Notes: generated by a model not told the origin, from the sequence alone. A DNA stretch of 64,000 nucleotides from [Clostridium] saccharolyticum WM1 (GCF_000144625.1 NC_014376.1:930001-994000); one strand, 5' to 3'. Positions 37,561-45,630 are shown, counted from the stretch's first letter. Numbers and translations: made by a program.

Positions 37561-37831
37561 AGAGAAGAAAATCACCCTGACAACAGATAACGGGGAAACT
37601 GTGGATTTTTACGTTCTGGAAGAAACCAGAATTAATGGAAGGAATTATCTGCTGGTAACGGATGCAGCAGATGAAGATGATGAAGGAGAATGTTACATCT
37701 TAAAGGATTTGTCAAAGCAGGAAGAGGCCCTGGCTTTGTATGAGTTTGTAGAGGATGATAACGAGATAGATTATTTATTTAAGATATTTTCCGAACTGCT
37801 GGACGGAGCAGATGTGGATATTGAAGTTTGA
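37550..37831 (+). CDS. DUF1292 family protein
   Basis: 93 residues, very acidic ([20 protein letters not shown], then [18 protein letters not shown]). Members lie next to ruvX and ireB across Firmicutes, and no function is established. It starts within ruvX, so it is translationally coupled. Its stop codon (37829-37831) falls inside the first arm of R3 copy 2. Confidence 0.9.
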   Translation: MNSEEKKITLTTDNGETVDFYVLEETRINGRNYLLVTDAADEDDEGECYILKDLSKQEEALALYEFVEDDNEIDYLFKIFSELLDGADVDIEV

Positions 37832-37906
37832 AAAAAGCATCTTTCAAACTTAAGTTTGTGAATCAGCCGGATATGCAAATATATCCTCTTGATAATCAGA
37901 ACAAAA
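37824..37906 (+). repeat. R3 family element, copy 2, upstream of fur
   Basis: AAGTTTGAAA (37824-37833) pairs perfectly with TTTCAAACTT (37842-37851) around AAAGCATC, then AAGTTTGTGAAT and CCGGATATGCAAATAT. Shares the order and loop sequence of copy 1 while both stem arms differ in a compensating way. Confidence 0.65.
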
Positions 37907-37936
37907 AAATGATGGTGAGTAATTGAGGGACTGTTA

Positions 37937-38404
37937 ATGAAACAGGAAATTTTTAAAAATATGCTTCGAGAGAAAGGACTCAAAGTGACCAACCAGCGCA
38001 TGCTGGTGCTGGAACTCATGGCAGAGCGCCCCGGGCAGCATCTGACTGCGGAAGAGATCTATGATCTGGCTAGGCAGACGTACCCGGAGATCGGGCTTGC
38101 TACGATTTACAGGACCGTGCAGGTACTGGTGGATTTATCAGTGATCGATAAGGTCAGTTTTGATGACGGATTCGCCCGCTATGAATTAGGGGGCGTGGAT
38201 CGTGAGTCCAGACACCACCACCACCACGCGATTTGCAACCGATGCGGAAACGTATTTTCCTTTCAAGGCGATTTGCTGGATACGCTGGAGCAGGCCCTTC
38301 TTGACCGGTCAGGCTTTCTTGTGACGGATCATGAGGTGAAGCTGCACGGGTATTGCAGGGAATGCCGGGAGGCAATGGAAGAAGAACAGGACGGAAAATC
38401 ATAA
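37937..38404 (+). CDS. Fur/PerR family transcriptional regulator
   Basis: 155 residues. Winged-helix DNA-binding domain (LKVTNQRMLVLELM, LATIYRTVQVL as recognition helix 54-64), a hinge, and a dimerisation domain with the regulatory His cluster (H93-H97) and structural zinc cysteines C100/C103 and C140/C143. It could be Fur (iron) or PerR (peroxide); the sequence does not decide. It lies 15 bases before rnj, after the ruvX cluster, and is separated from DUF1292 by an R3 element. Confidence 0.9.
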   Translation: MKQEIFKNMLREKGLKVTNQRMLVLELMAERPGQHLTAEEIYDLARQTYPEIGLATIYRTVQVLVDLSVIDKVSFDDGFARYELGGVDRESRHHHHHAICNRCGNVFSFQGDLLDTLEQALLDRSGFLVTDHEVKLHGYCRECREAMEEEQDGKS

Positions 38405-38419
38405 GATGGAGGTAAAATA

Positions 38420-40087
38420 TTGAAAAAACAAGACAGCAACGCGAAAGTTAAAATCATTCCTTTAGGAGGAATGGAGCAGATCGGTATGAATATCACTGCA
38501 TTTGAATGTGAAGACAGCATCATCATTGTGGACTGCGGACTGGCATTTCCTACGGATGACATGCTTGGTATTGATTTAGTCATACCGGATGTTTCTTATC
38601 TGAAACAGAATATCGATAAAGTGAAGGGATTTCTCATCACCCATGGACATGAGGACCATATCGGGGCCCTTCCCTATATATTAAAGGACATCAATGTTCC
38701 GGTATACGGAACAAAGCTGACCATTGCCCTGATCGAGAACAAGCTGAAAGAACATAATCTGCTTAAAAACACCAAAAGAAAGGTGATTAAGCACGGACAG
38801 TCGGTGAATTTAGGCTGTTTTCGTATTGAATTTATTAAAACAAACCACAGCATCGCCGATGCTTCCGCTCTTGCCATTTTCTCTCCGGCAGGCGTGATCC
38901 TGCATACAGGCGATTTTAAGATTGATTATACTCCCGTATTCGGAGAACCGGCGGATCTGGAGCGTTTTGCCGAGCTGGGAAAAAAGGGGGTTCTGGCCCT
39001 GATGTGTGACAGCACCAATGCCACCAGAGCTGGATTTACCCCTTCGGAAAGAACCGTGGGAAAAACTTTTGACAACATTTTTGCGGATCATAAAAACAAC
39101 CGCATCATTGTGGCTACCTTTGCCTCTAACGTGGACCGGGTGCAGCAGGTCATCAATTCTGCAGCCAAATATGGACGAAAGGTCGTGGTTGAGGGCCGCA
39201 GCATGGTCAATGTGATCGGAACGGCCAGTGAACTCGGCTATATTAATATTCCGGATGGAACCCTTATTGATATTGACCAGTTAAAAAATTATCCGGATGA
39301 GCAGACCGTGCTCATCACCACCGGAAGCCAGGGCGAATCCATGGCTGCCCTTTCCCGTATGGCAAGCAGTACCCATAAGAAAATATCCATAAAGCCAAGC
39401 GATGTGGTAATTTTAAGTTCCCATCCCATCCCCGGTAATGAAAAGGCAGTGTCAAAGGTCATTAATGAGCTTTCCATGAAGGGAGCAGAAGTGATCAGTG
39501 ATGACACTCATGTGTCAGGACATGCCTGCCAGGAGGAAATCAAGCTGATGTATGCTTTGGTACGCCCCAAATATGCCATTCCGGTTCATGGGGAATACCG
39601 CCATATCATGGCTCAGAGAAATCTGGTTCAGGCCATGGGCATCCCGAAGGAGAATGTAATCATTATGTCCTCCGGTGATGTGGTTGAGGTGGGACAGGAA
39701 TCCTGGAAGACTGTAGACCACGTCCAGGCAGGAGGAATCCTGGTAGACGGTCTTGGTGTCGGCGATGTGGGAAATATCGTTTTAAGAGACAGACAGAACC
39801 TGGCCCAGAACGGAATTATTGTGGTGGTTCTTACCCTGGAAAAATACTCCAATCAGCTTTTGGCAGGGCCGGATATTGTATCCAGAGGATTTGTTTATGT
39901 CCGTGAATCAGAGGACCTGATGGAAGAGGCCAGAAATATTGTCAACGACGCGGTAACAGACTGTCTGGACCGCCATGTCAATGACTGGGGGAAAATCAAG
40001 AATGTGATTCGTGACACCTTAAGCGACTTTTTATGGAAGCGGATGAAGCGGAATCCTATGATTCTGCCGATCATTATGGAAGTGTAA
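38420..40087 (+). CDS. rnj: Ribonuclease J
   Basis: 555 residues from a TTG start (GGAGG 7 bases upstream). Metallo-beta-lactamase motif H75-x-H77-x-D79-H80 (THGHEDHIG), beta-CASP domain (MCDSTNATRAGFTPSE, VDRVQQVINSA) and a C-terminal RMMAR/S-domain-like part (VHGEYRH, ending PMILPIIMEV). It degrades and matures RNA in both 5'-exo and endo modes. Length is typical for RNase J. Confidence 0.96.
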   Translation: MKKQDSNAKVKIIPLGGMEQIGMNITAFECEDSIIIVDCGLAFPTDDMLGIDLVIPDVSYLKQNIDKVKGFLITHGHEDHIGALPYILKDINVPVYGTKLTIALIENKLKEHNLLKNTKRKVIKHGQSVNLGCFRIEFIKTNHSIADASALAIFSPAGVILHTGDFKIDYTPVFGEPADLERFAELGKKGVLALMCDSTNATRAGFTPSERTVGKTFDNIFADHKNNRIIVATFASNVDRVQQVINSAAKYGRKVVVEGRSMVNVIGTASELGYINIPDGTLIDIDQLKNYPDEQTVLITTGSQGESMAALSRMASSTHKKISIKPSDVVILSSHPIPGNEKAVSKVINELSMKGAEVISDDTHVSGHACQEEIKLMYALVRPKYAIPVHGEYRHIMAQRNLVQAMGIPKENVIIMSSGDVVEVGQESWKTVDHVQAGGILVDGLGVGDVGNIVLRDRQNLAQNGIIVVVLTLEKYSNQLLAGPDIVSRGFVYVRESEDLMEEARNIVNDAVTDCLDRHVNDWGKIKNVIRDTLSDFLWKRMKRNPMILPIIMEV

Positions 40088-40097
40088 TACAGGGAAA

Positions 40098-40175
40098 AAA
40101 CGTACCTTGCAGGTGAAAGACCCTGCGGGCATCCCTTTATGACTGGGAAGCGGGCGATAAAAATGAAAGGAAGCA
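40098..40175 (+). repeat. R1 family degenerate copy upstream of the MltG-like gene
   Basis: ACCTTGCAGGT hairpin, then CCCTGCGGGCATCCCTTTAT as in R1, but with an altered second hairpin. It appears to hold two versions of the first hairpin, as if from two fused units. GAAAGGAAGCAGG follows as ribosome site. Confidence 0.6.
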
Positions 40176-40179
40176 GGAT

Positions 40180-40575
40180 ATGAGCCGGGCGACGAAAGAG
40201 ATTAATAAAATAACAGGAGCAGTCATTGCGGTCTCAAGCAGGCTTATTATCTTAGCCCTGGTGGTCCTTCTGCTTTATGAGGGAGTTACCAGAGGATATG
40301 CCTTCGGCCATGAAATATTCTACGCTTCTGCCATGGAAGAAGAACCGGGGAGGGACAAGGAATTAACCGTAGCCAAGGGAACCTCCGTGGCCCAGACGGC
40401 AAAGCTTTTAAAGGAAAATGGTTTGATTGCCAATGAATACTCCTTCATCATTCAGGCAGAGTTTTTTGATTATAAGGTAAATCCGGGAGATTATACCTTT
40501 AATACTTCCATGACCTCCAAGGAGATTCTTCAGATGATGAATGAAAACACAGGGGAAAAGGAAGAGGAAAAATGA
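40180..40575 (+). CDS. MltG/YceG-like protein reduced to the membrane anchor and LysM-like domain
   Basis: 131 residues. One membrane segment (about 20-43), then a domain like the N-terminal part of endolytic transglycosylase MltG (ELTVAKGTSVAQTAKLLKEN, FKVNPGDYTFNTSMTSKEIL). The catalytic lytic-transglycosylase domain with its Glu is absent. The end overlaps the next ATG by 4 bases (ATGA), so this is a stable short gene rather than a frameshift product, and nothing of the missing domain is seen downstream. Perhaps a regulator or wall-binding partner (inferred). Confidence 0.75.
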   Translation: MSRATKEINKITGAVIAVSSRLIILALVVLLLYEGVTRGYAFGHEIFYASAMEEEPGRDKELTVAKGTSVAQTAKLLKENGLIANEYSFIIQAEFFDYKVNPGDYTFNTSMTSKEILQMMNENTGEKEEEK

Positions 40576-41213
40576 TTGTTAATGACAGGATAACAGATTA
40601 TATCAGATCTCTGGAATCAGACAGAAGCCCCCTCCTGTCAAAGATCGGAAAAAAGGCAAGACAGGATAATGTCCCTGTCATCAGGGAAGAGACGGCTGCT
40701 TTTCTTCAGACCATGACGGCAGCTATAAGGCCAAAGGCTATTCTAGAGGTGGGAACGGCGGTAGGCTACTCCACTCTTTTGATGGCTGAGGTCATGCCGT
40801 CAGACTGTCATATTACCACCATAGAAAAATATGAAAAAAGGATTCCCCTGGCCAGAGAAAATTTCAAAGAGGCCGGGGAGTCTGGGCGGATTACCTTGCT
40901 GGAAGGAGATGCCCAGGACATATTAAAGGGGCTTTCCGGCCCCTTTGACCTTGTATTTATGGATGCAGCTAAGGGGCAGTACCTTCTTTGGCTTCCTAGG
41001 ATCTTAGAGCTGATGTCCCCCGGTGGAATGTTGATTTCTGATAATGTTCTTCAGGATGGAGATATCATAGAATCCCGCTATGCTGTGGAACGCCGGAACA
41101 GGACCATTCACGGAAGAATGCGGGAATACCTGTATGAATTAAAGCACTCGGAGCGGCTGACCACGTCTGTTGTTCCCATCGGAGATGGCATTACTGTCAG
41201 TATCTTAAAATAA
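40572..41213 (+). CDS. trmR: SAM-dependent O-methyltransferase, probable TrmR (tRNA 5-hydroxyuridine methyltransferase)
   Basis: 213 residues, class I fold of the caffeoyl-CoA O-methyltransferase group: AILEVGTAVGYSTLLMAEVM, TTIEKYEKR, LVFMDAAKGQY and LISDNVLQDGDI. Bacillus YrrM (TrmR) with this pattern methylates ho5U34 to mo5U34, and its gene is next to U32 peptidase genes, exactly as here. Assignment is by sequence type and neighbourhood. Confidence 0.82.
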   Translation: MIVNDRITDYIRSLESDRSPLLSKIGKKARQDNVPVIREETAAFLQTMTAAIRPKAILEVGTAVGYSTLLMAEVMPSDCHITTIEKYEKRIPLARENFKEAGESGRITLLEGDAQDILKGLSGPFDLVFMDAAKGQYLLWLPRILELMSPGGMLISDNVLQDGDIIESRYAVERRNRTIHGRMREYLYELKHSERLTTSVVPIGDGITVSILK

Positions 41214-41272
41214 CGTTTGGATGATCCAATGCGGAATCCAACTTAAAAAAATATACACAAGAAAGGATTTTC

Positions 41273-42502
41273 ATGAGAAAGACCGAACTTTTGATTCCGG
41301 CAGGCAGCCTGGAAGTATTAAAAACCGCCGTGATTTATGGGGCCGATGCTGTCTACATCGGAGGAGAAGCCTTTGGCCTCCGTGCCAAAGCCAAGAACTT
41401 CACAATGGGAGAGATCCGGGAAGGGATTGCCTTTGCCCACGAAAAAGGGGTAAAGGTCTATATTACGGCTAACATACTGGCTCATAATGACGACCTGGCC
41501 GGAGTGGAAGAATATTTTCTAGAATTAAAGGAAACACGGCCTGACGCACTGATCATTTCCGATCCGGGAGTATTTGAAATCGCAAAGCGCATCCTACCGG
41601 ATATGGAGATCCATATCAGCACCCAAGCCAATAACACCAATTATGGGACCTATTTATTCTGGCACCGTCTGGGAGCCAAGAGGGTGGTTTCCGCCAGAGA
41701 GCTTTCCCTGGCGGAGATCAAGGAGATAAGGAGCAGGATTCCGGAGGATATGGAGATTGAAAGCTTCATCCACGGAGCTATGTGTATTTCCTATTCCGGT
41801 CGCTGCCTTTTAAGCAATTTCATGACCGGAAGAGATGCCAATCAGGGAGCCTGTACCCATCCCTGCCGCTGGAAATATTCCATTGTGGAGGAGAAACGTC
41901 CGGGAGAGTATATGCAGGTATATGAAAATGAGCGGGGAACCTATATCTTTAATTCCAAGGATTTATGCATGATCCAGCACATCCCGGAGATGATGGAGGC
42001 AGGAATTGACAGCTTTAAGATCGAAGGCCGCATGAAAACCGCCCTTTACGTAGCCACTGTGGCAAGAACCTACCGGAAGGCCATTGATGATTATAACAGG
42101 GACCCGGAGCTTTACCGGACCAATATGGAGTGGTACCGTTCTGAAATCGGCAAATGTACTTACCGGGAATTTACCACCGGATTTTATTTCGGAAAGCCCG
42201 ATTCCACCACTCAGATTTATGATAATAATACTTACGTGAAAAACTACACGTATCTGGGAACGGTTGAAGCAGTGGATGAAAAGGGCTTTGCCCGCATTGA
42301 ACAGAAAAATAAGTTCACCATTGGGGAGACCATCGAGGTGATGAAACCTGATGGGCGGAATCTGGAGGCTGTTGTAAAAGCCATCTATGATGAAGAAGGC
42401 AAACTTCAGGAAAGTGCTCCCCACTCCAGGCAGAATCTTTCTGTAGATTTGGATGTGGAAATAGAACCTTATGACATTCTGCGCCGCAGTGAAATGGATT
42501 AA
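41273..42502 (+). CDS. Peptidase U32 family protein, probable tRNA hydroxylation protein TrhP
   Basis: 409 residues. TIM-barrel U32 domain with LIPAGSLEVLKTAVIYGADA, the signature SFIHGAMCISYSGRCLLSNF and further Cys residues in GACTHPCRW expected to bind an iron-sulfur cluster, plus a C-terminal U32 domain (about 330-405). Earlier called collagenase-like, the bacterial members next to trmR are now known to hydroxylate U34 of tRNA with prephenate. The trmR-U32 pair here would make mo5U-type wobble bases. AGAAAGGA precedes the ATG. Confidence 0.87.
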   Translation: MRKTELLIPAGSLEVLKTAVIYGADAVYIGGEAFGLRAKAKNFTMGEIREGIAFAHEKGVKVYITANILAHNDDLAGVEEYFLELKETRPDALIISDPGVFEIAKRILPDMEIHISTQANNTNYGTYLFWHRLGAKRVVSARELSLAEIKEIRSRIPEDMEIESFIHGAMCISYSGRCLLSNFMTGRDANQGACTHPCRWKYSIVEEKRPGEYMQVYENERGTYIFNSKDLCMIQHIPEMMEAGIDSFKIEGRMKTALYVATVARTYRKAIDDYNRDPELYRTNMEWYRSEIGKCTYREFTTGFYFGKPDSTTQIYDNNTYVKNYTYLGTVEAVDEKGFARIEQKNKFTIGETIEVMKPDGRNLEAVVKAIYDEEGKLQESAPHSRQNLSVDLDVEIEPYDILRRSEMD

Positions 42503-42510
42503 CATAAATG

Positions 42511-42542
42511 AAACCCGCAGGATCGTGATCCTGCGGGTTTTT
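42511..42542 (+). terminator. Intrinsic terminator after the U32 gene
   Basis: AAACCCGCAGGATC (42511-42524) with GATCCTGCGGGTTT (42527-42540) and a T-run. Confidence 0.93.
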
Positions 42543-42616
42543 GCCTGCCAGCCTTGCTGTGAAGGGAAATAAGAAGGCAATTTATGGGTCTTGCATTTCC
42601 CGGCAAGAATTGATCA

Positions 42617-42641
42617 TGTCTGCAGATATGAAAAGCAGACA
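42617..42641. promoter_or_regulatory. Inverted repeat upstream of satD promoter
   Basis: TGTCTGC (42617-42623) and GCAGACA (42635-42641), 11 bases apart, about 40 bases upstream of the -35 box. A candidate regulator site. Confidence 0.4.
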
Positions 42642-42665
42642 AAAATGTATGATAATATAAAAAAG

Positions 42666-42706
42666 CAAACATATGTGTTTGACATTTTGCCGGAAGAGAG
42701 TATAAT
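42666..42706 (+). promoter_or_regulatory. satD promoter with overlapping operator-like palindrome
   Basis: TTGACA (42679-42684), a 16-base spacer, TATAAT (42701-42706), both hexamers perfect. CAAACA-TATG-TGTTTG (42666-42681) overlaps the -35 box. The start near 42713 leaves a leader of only about 12 bases, holding little more than the GGAGG (42714-42718). Confidence 0.85.
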
Positions 42707-42724
42707 AGGAAGCGGAGGCAGGCT

Positions 42725-43594
42725 ATGAATCGGAACTATTGTGCAATAATCATAGATATAAAAAGATCAAAAACCTATGATATCGATACACGCAATGAGG
42801 TACAGGAGTACTTAACCAAATGCATTAAGATGTTAAATGACGCCAGCAAACAAGAACTTGCCTGTGATGTAACCTTTAGCGCAGGGGATGAGCTGCAGGG
42901 ATTGTTTGAAAGTCCATTTGCAGCAGTTTCCTATTGGAGAATTTTGGAGCTTATGGTGCACCCGGTACAGCTGCGTGCAGGGCTGGGGGTTGGGGAATGG
43001 AATATAAGGATCGAGGGAGGAACCTCTGCGCAACAGGATGGCCCTGCCTATCATAATGCGAGAAATGCAATTGAAGAGGTATATAAAAAGCAATTTCAAA
43101 ATATCAGAATCAATTCAAAATCAGAAAAAGACATATTTGCCAATTATCTGCTGAATGTTTCCTGGGGATACAAAGCCGGGCAGAATTATATGCAGAATTT
43201 TCTTCAGCTGGTTTCAGAGCTTCTTTACCCCTTTGTGGGAGAAAAGGGACAAGTAAATGATCATGGCCTGGATATGCTGAACTTAAAAGAAAGCTATGGA
43301 GTAAAGGAAAAGACATATAAAAGATCCATTGGCAGGAACCAGATTCAGAGTACGGATTTTTCCGAAACGGATCTGTTTAGGCAGGATGAAATAATCATCA
43401 CCGGTCATATGACAGAGGCTGATGAGGCTGTTTCCAAAAAAGGAATGAATACCAGGATCGCTGATATCGTGCAGAGATCCAGGCAGAATATAGATACGGT
43501 GATGAAACGGGGAAATGTCCAGTTGATCCGAAGCATGGATTTCATGGCGCTTCAATATTTAATAAACAATTACGGTGAAAAAAATGATTCTTAA
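42725..43594 (+). CDS. SatD family protein with cyclase-like (palm) motifs and C-terminal HTH
   Basis: 289 residues. The N-terminal half has AIIIDIKRSK (D11), FSAGDELQGLFESPFAAVSY (D55, E56), LRAGLGVGEWNI and DGPAYHNARNA, which follow the order and spacing of class III nucleotidyl cyclase motifs (first metal Asp, GDE metal site, RxGxGxGE strand, N/A-R). The C-terminus (about 240-285, RIADIVQRSRQNIDTVMKRG) looks like a helix-turn-helix. The name comes from the streptococcal sat locus, whose SatD has no assigned reaction to my knowledge. It overlaps and is coupled to the DUF3307 gene, has its own promoter, and is bounded by terminators. Cyclase activity is inference. Confidence 0.75.
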   Translation: MNRNYCAIIIDIKRSKTYDIDTRNEVQEYLTKCIKMLNDASKQELACDVTFSAGDELQGLFESPFAAVSYWRILELMVHPVQLRAGLGVGEWNIRIEGGTSAQQDGPAYHNARNAIEEVYKKQFQNIRINSKSEKDIFANYLLNVSWGYKAGQNYMQNFLQLVSELLYPFVGEKGQVNDHGLDMLNLKESYGVKEKTYKRSIGRNQIQSTDFSETDLFRQDEIIITGHMTEADEAVSKKGMNTRIADIVQRSRQNIDTVMKRGNVQLIRSMDFMALQYLINNYGEKNDS

Positions 43595-44318
43595 ATTACT
43601 GATAATCGGACACATCATAGGAGATTTCTATGTTCAGACCGGCAAAACCGCAAATAAGAAAAAGAATAGTATCCCGGCCCTGGTGCTGCACTCTTTGAGC
43701 TATTCCTTTGTGTTATTTATTTGCGCAGTGATTCCCCTGACCAGGGATCAGGTGCCCGGACTGTTAGTTTTTTCTTTCGTTGCCGGCTTGTTTCATGGAG
43801 GGATTGATTTTTATAAGATAAGGATTGAAAAAAACAAAAGCCTGGATCCCGGTCAAAAGATCTGGTTGTTTTTCTTTGACCAGATGCTGCATACAGCTAT
43901 TCTCATAATAGGATGGGGAATAGCCGGATTTACCGGCGGGGCGTATATCCATATGTTAGAAAAACGCTATGATGCAAAAATATTGGCTGACATTATTAAT
44001 ATGGCAATGGGAATTCTGATCTGCGGCCAACCGGCTTCCTTATTGATCAAGCTGGTCTTTGAGGCGGTGACAAAGGAGCGTGATACGGAAAATCCCAAAA
44101 TCGGTACTTATATAGGAATATTGGAACGGGAAATTATATTTTTACTGGGAATGATCGGACAATACAGTACCATTGGATTTGTGCTGACGGCAAAGAGCGT
44201 GGCTCGTTTTAAACGATTGGAAGATCAGGCGTTTTCAGAAAAGTATTTGATAGGCACTTTATTGAGTGCATTCATTGCCATTGCCTGTGCTGTAGCAAAC
44301 AGTTATTTTAAAATTTAA
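43584..44318 (+). CDS. DUF3307 family multi-pass membrane protein
   Basis: 244 residues from ATG 43584; GTG 43575 is an alternative. About six membrane segments. N-terminal LLIIGHIIGDFYVQTGKTA holds the GHxxxDF motif typical of DUF3307, and a second histidine cluster occurs in LFHGGIDFYKI, followed by DQMLHTAIL. The His/Asp residues at membrane edges suggest a metal or catalytic site. The start lies inside the end of satD (11-base overlap), and the two form a unit ending at a terminator. Function unknown; a membrane partner or effector of SatD is the simplest inference. Confidence 0.75.
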   Translation: MILKLLIIGHIIGDFYVQTGKTANKKKNSIPALVLHSLSYSFVLFICAVIPLTRDQVPGLLVFSFVAGLFHGGIDFYKIRIEKNKSLDPGQKIWLFFFDQMLHTAILIIGWGIAGFTGGAYIHMLEKRYDAKILADIINMAMGILICGQPASLLIKLVFEAVTKERDTENPKIGTYIGILEREIIFLLGMIGQYSTIGFVLTAKSVARFKRLEDQAFSEKYLIGTLLSAFIAIACAVANSYFKI

Positions 44319-44347
44319 TAACATCGATTCATAAGGTGGAAAGGGAA

Positions 44348-44390
44348 GAGACGGTGAGATCCGAAGAATTGGGGTCTCCGTCTCATTTTT
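44348..44390 (+). terminator. Intrinsic terminator after satD-DUF3307
   Basis: GAGACGG (44348-44354) pairs with CCGTCTC (44378-44384), followed by ATTTTT; the inner part pairs imperfectly. Confidence 0.85.
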
Positions 44391-44517
44391 ATCGTTTTAA
44401 CAGTGTCGTTCTTTACAAGTTTTTTCCCTCTTTCCTATCAAATAGAAAGATAATGATTATATTTTAGGAATACGGCGTTTATAGAAAAAATATGGTTAAT
44501 ACTGAGAAGGAGGTTCA

Positions 44518-44604
44518 ATGTTGGAATTATATATGGGAAGCCTAATACAAATAAGCGTTTACAGCAGACAGCAGGGAACGGCGGTTTGCTGCAGGCGCTT
44601 TTAA
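44518..44604 (+). CDS. Possible 28-residue small protein
   Basis: MLELYMGSLIQISVYSRQQG ending CCRRF. The reason to list it is a strong Shine-Dalgarno (AAGGAGG, 5 bases before ATG 44518) in a region otherwise without genes, followed at 44635 by a terminator-like hairpin. No family recognised. It may be a leader peptide, a small membrane-active protein or chance. The rest of 44391-44785 shows no further gene. Confidence 0.35.
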   Translation: MLELYMGSLIQISVYSRQQGTAVCCRRF

Positions 44605-44634
44605 AATCTGATAAATACAGGAAAAAATACTTAT

Positions 44635-44688
44635 AAACAGCCTTGGTCTTACTGATTGCCGGATGGAAGGTTTTCCTTGGCTGTTTTT
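44635..44688 (+). terminator. Terminator-like stem-loop
   Basis: AAACAGCC (44635-44642) pairs with GGCTGTTT (44679-44686), with an inner GGAA/TTCC hairpin and a T-run. It ends whatever transcript covers 44518-44604. Confidence 0.55.
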
Positions 44689-44785
44689 AGTGATAGTTGT
44701 AGAAATCTCCATATTGTGGTATGCTATAAAGGTATCATGTCCAGAATTTACCTGATTTCAAAACCTGTAGAATGGAGGCGGGCAT

Positions 44786-45610
44786 ATGGCGTTAATTTTT
44801 TGGCTGATAGCCGTTTCCTGCATTATTTATTATGTTGTGATCGTTTTTTATTCAGGCCTGACCACTTCCCTTTCCTTTATTTGGCTTATGTTCGCCGCCG
44901 TATGCATACTGCTGCCGTTGGGATGGGAAACCTATGTGAAGCATAAGGAAAAGATCCCTCTGTGGATTCCGGTGTCGGTGATCACCATGTGCTGTACCGG
45001 TATTCTGGTATTTATGGTGGTGGAGTTTCTTGTATTTACGGGAGTTGCTGCCCGGGATGCTTCCAATCTGGATTATGTCATCGTACTGGGAGCCAGGGTA
45101 AAGGAGACAGGAATCAGTAAGTCTTTGAAAAAGCGGCTGGATAAGGCCATTGAGTACGCCGATGAGAATCCGTCCGTGATATTAGTGCTTTCCGGCGGCC
45201 AGGGAGCGGATGAGCCTGTAAGCGAAGCCGCAGCCATGCGGGATTATCTTGTTTTTAACGGAGTCAATGAGGAACAGCTGATTTTAGAAACCCGGTCTAC
45301 CAGTACCGTTGAGAATATTGCATACAGCCGTGTAGCCATTGAAGAAGATCAGGCGGAGAGGAAAGCACGCAGGCAAAATAATCCGATTTTCATGGAACCC
45401 GGAACTTTTGCGGAGGTGCCGGATAAGCCCATTAAGATCGGAGTTCTTACCAGTGATTTTCATGTGTACCGGGCACAGCAGATCGGGAAAAAATGGGGAA
45501 TTCCGGATATCTACGGCATATCCTGCGGATCCGACCCTGTTCTTTTCGTACACTTTTGCGTCAGAGAATGCGCGGCCATATTAAAAGACAAATTAGTGGG
45601 CAACATGTAA
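44786..45610 (+). CDS. YdcF/SanA family protein (DUF218) with N-terminal membrane anchor
   Basis: 274 residues. Three to four membrane segments (about 1-90) precede a DUF218 domain: DYVIVLGARVKETGISKSLK, VILVLSGGQGADEPVSEA, ILETRSTSTVENIAYSR and VLTSDFHVYRA. SanA/ElyC/YdcF relatives in E. coli affect envelope integrity and enterobacterial antigen metabolism; the reaction is not settled. AATGGAGG precedes the ATG. It is followed by an R2 element and the M16C peptidase gene. Confidence 0.85.
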   Translation: MALIFWLIAVSCIIYYVVIVFYSGLTTSLSFIWLMFAAVCILLPLGWETYVKHKEKIPLWIPVSVITMCCTGILVFMVVEFLVFTGVAARDASNLDYVIVLGARVKETGISKSLKKRLDKAIEYADENPSVILVLSGGQGADEPVSEAAAMRDYLVFNGVNEEQLILETRSTSTVENIAYSRVAIEEDQAERKARRQNNPIFMEPGTFAEVPDKPIKIGVLTSDFHVYRAQQIGKKWGIPDIYGISCGSDPVLFVHFCVRECAAILKDKLVGNM

Positions 45611-45630
45611 TTAATATCCACGTAAGCAAC

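Noticed and set aside
40180..40575. Frameshifted full-length mltG
   Set aside because: No catalytic-domain sequence was seen in any frame downstream; the next gene begins in overlap, so the short protein is complete as it stands.
44656..44946. 96-residue plus-strand frame before the DUF218 gene
   Set aside because: No ribosome site, and it overlaps the well-supported start and membrane segments of the DUF218 protein in another frame.
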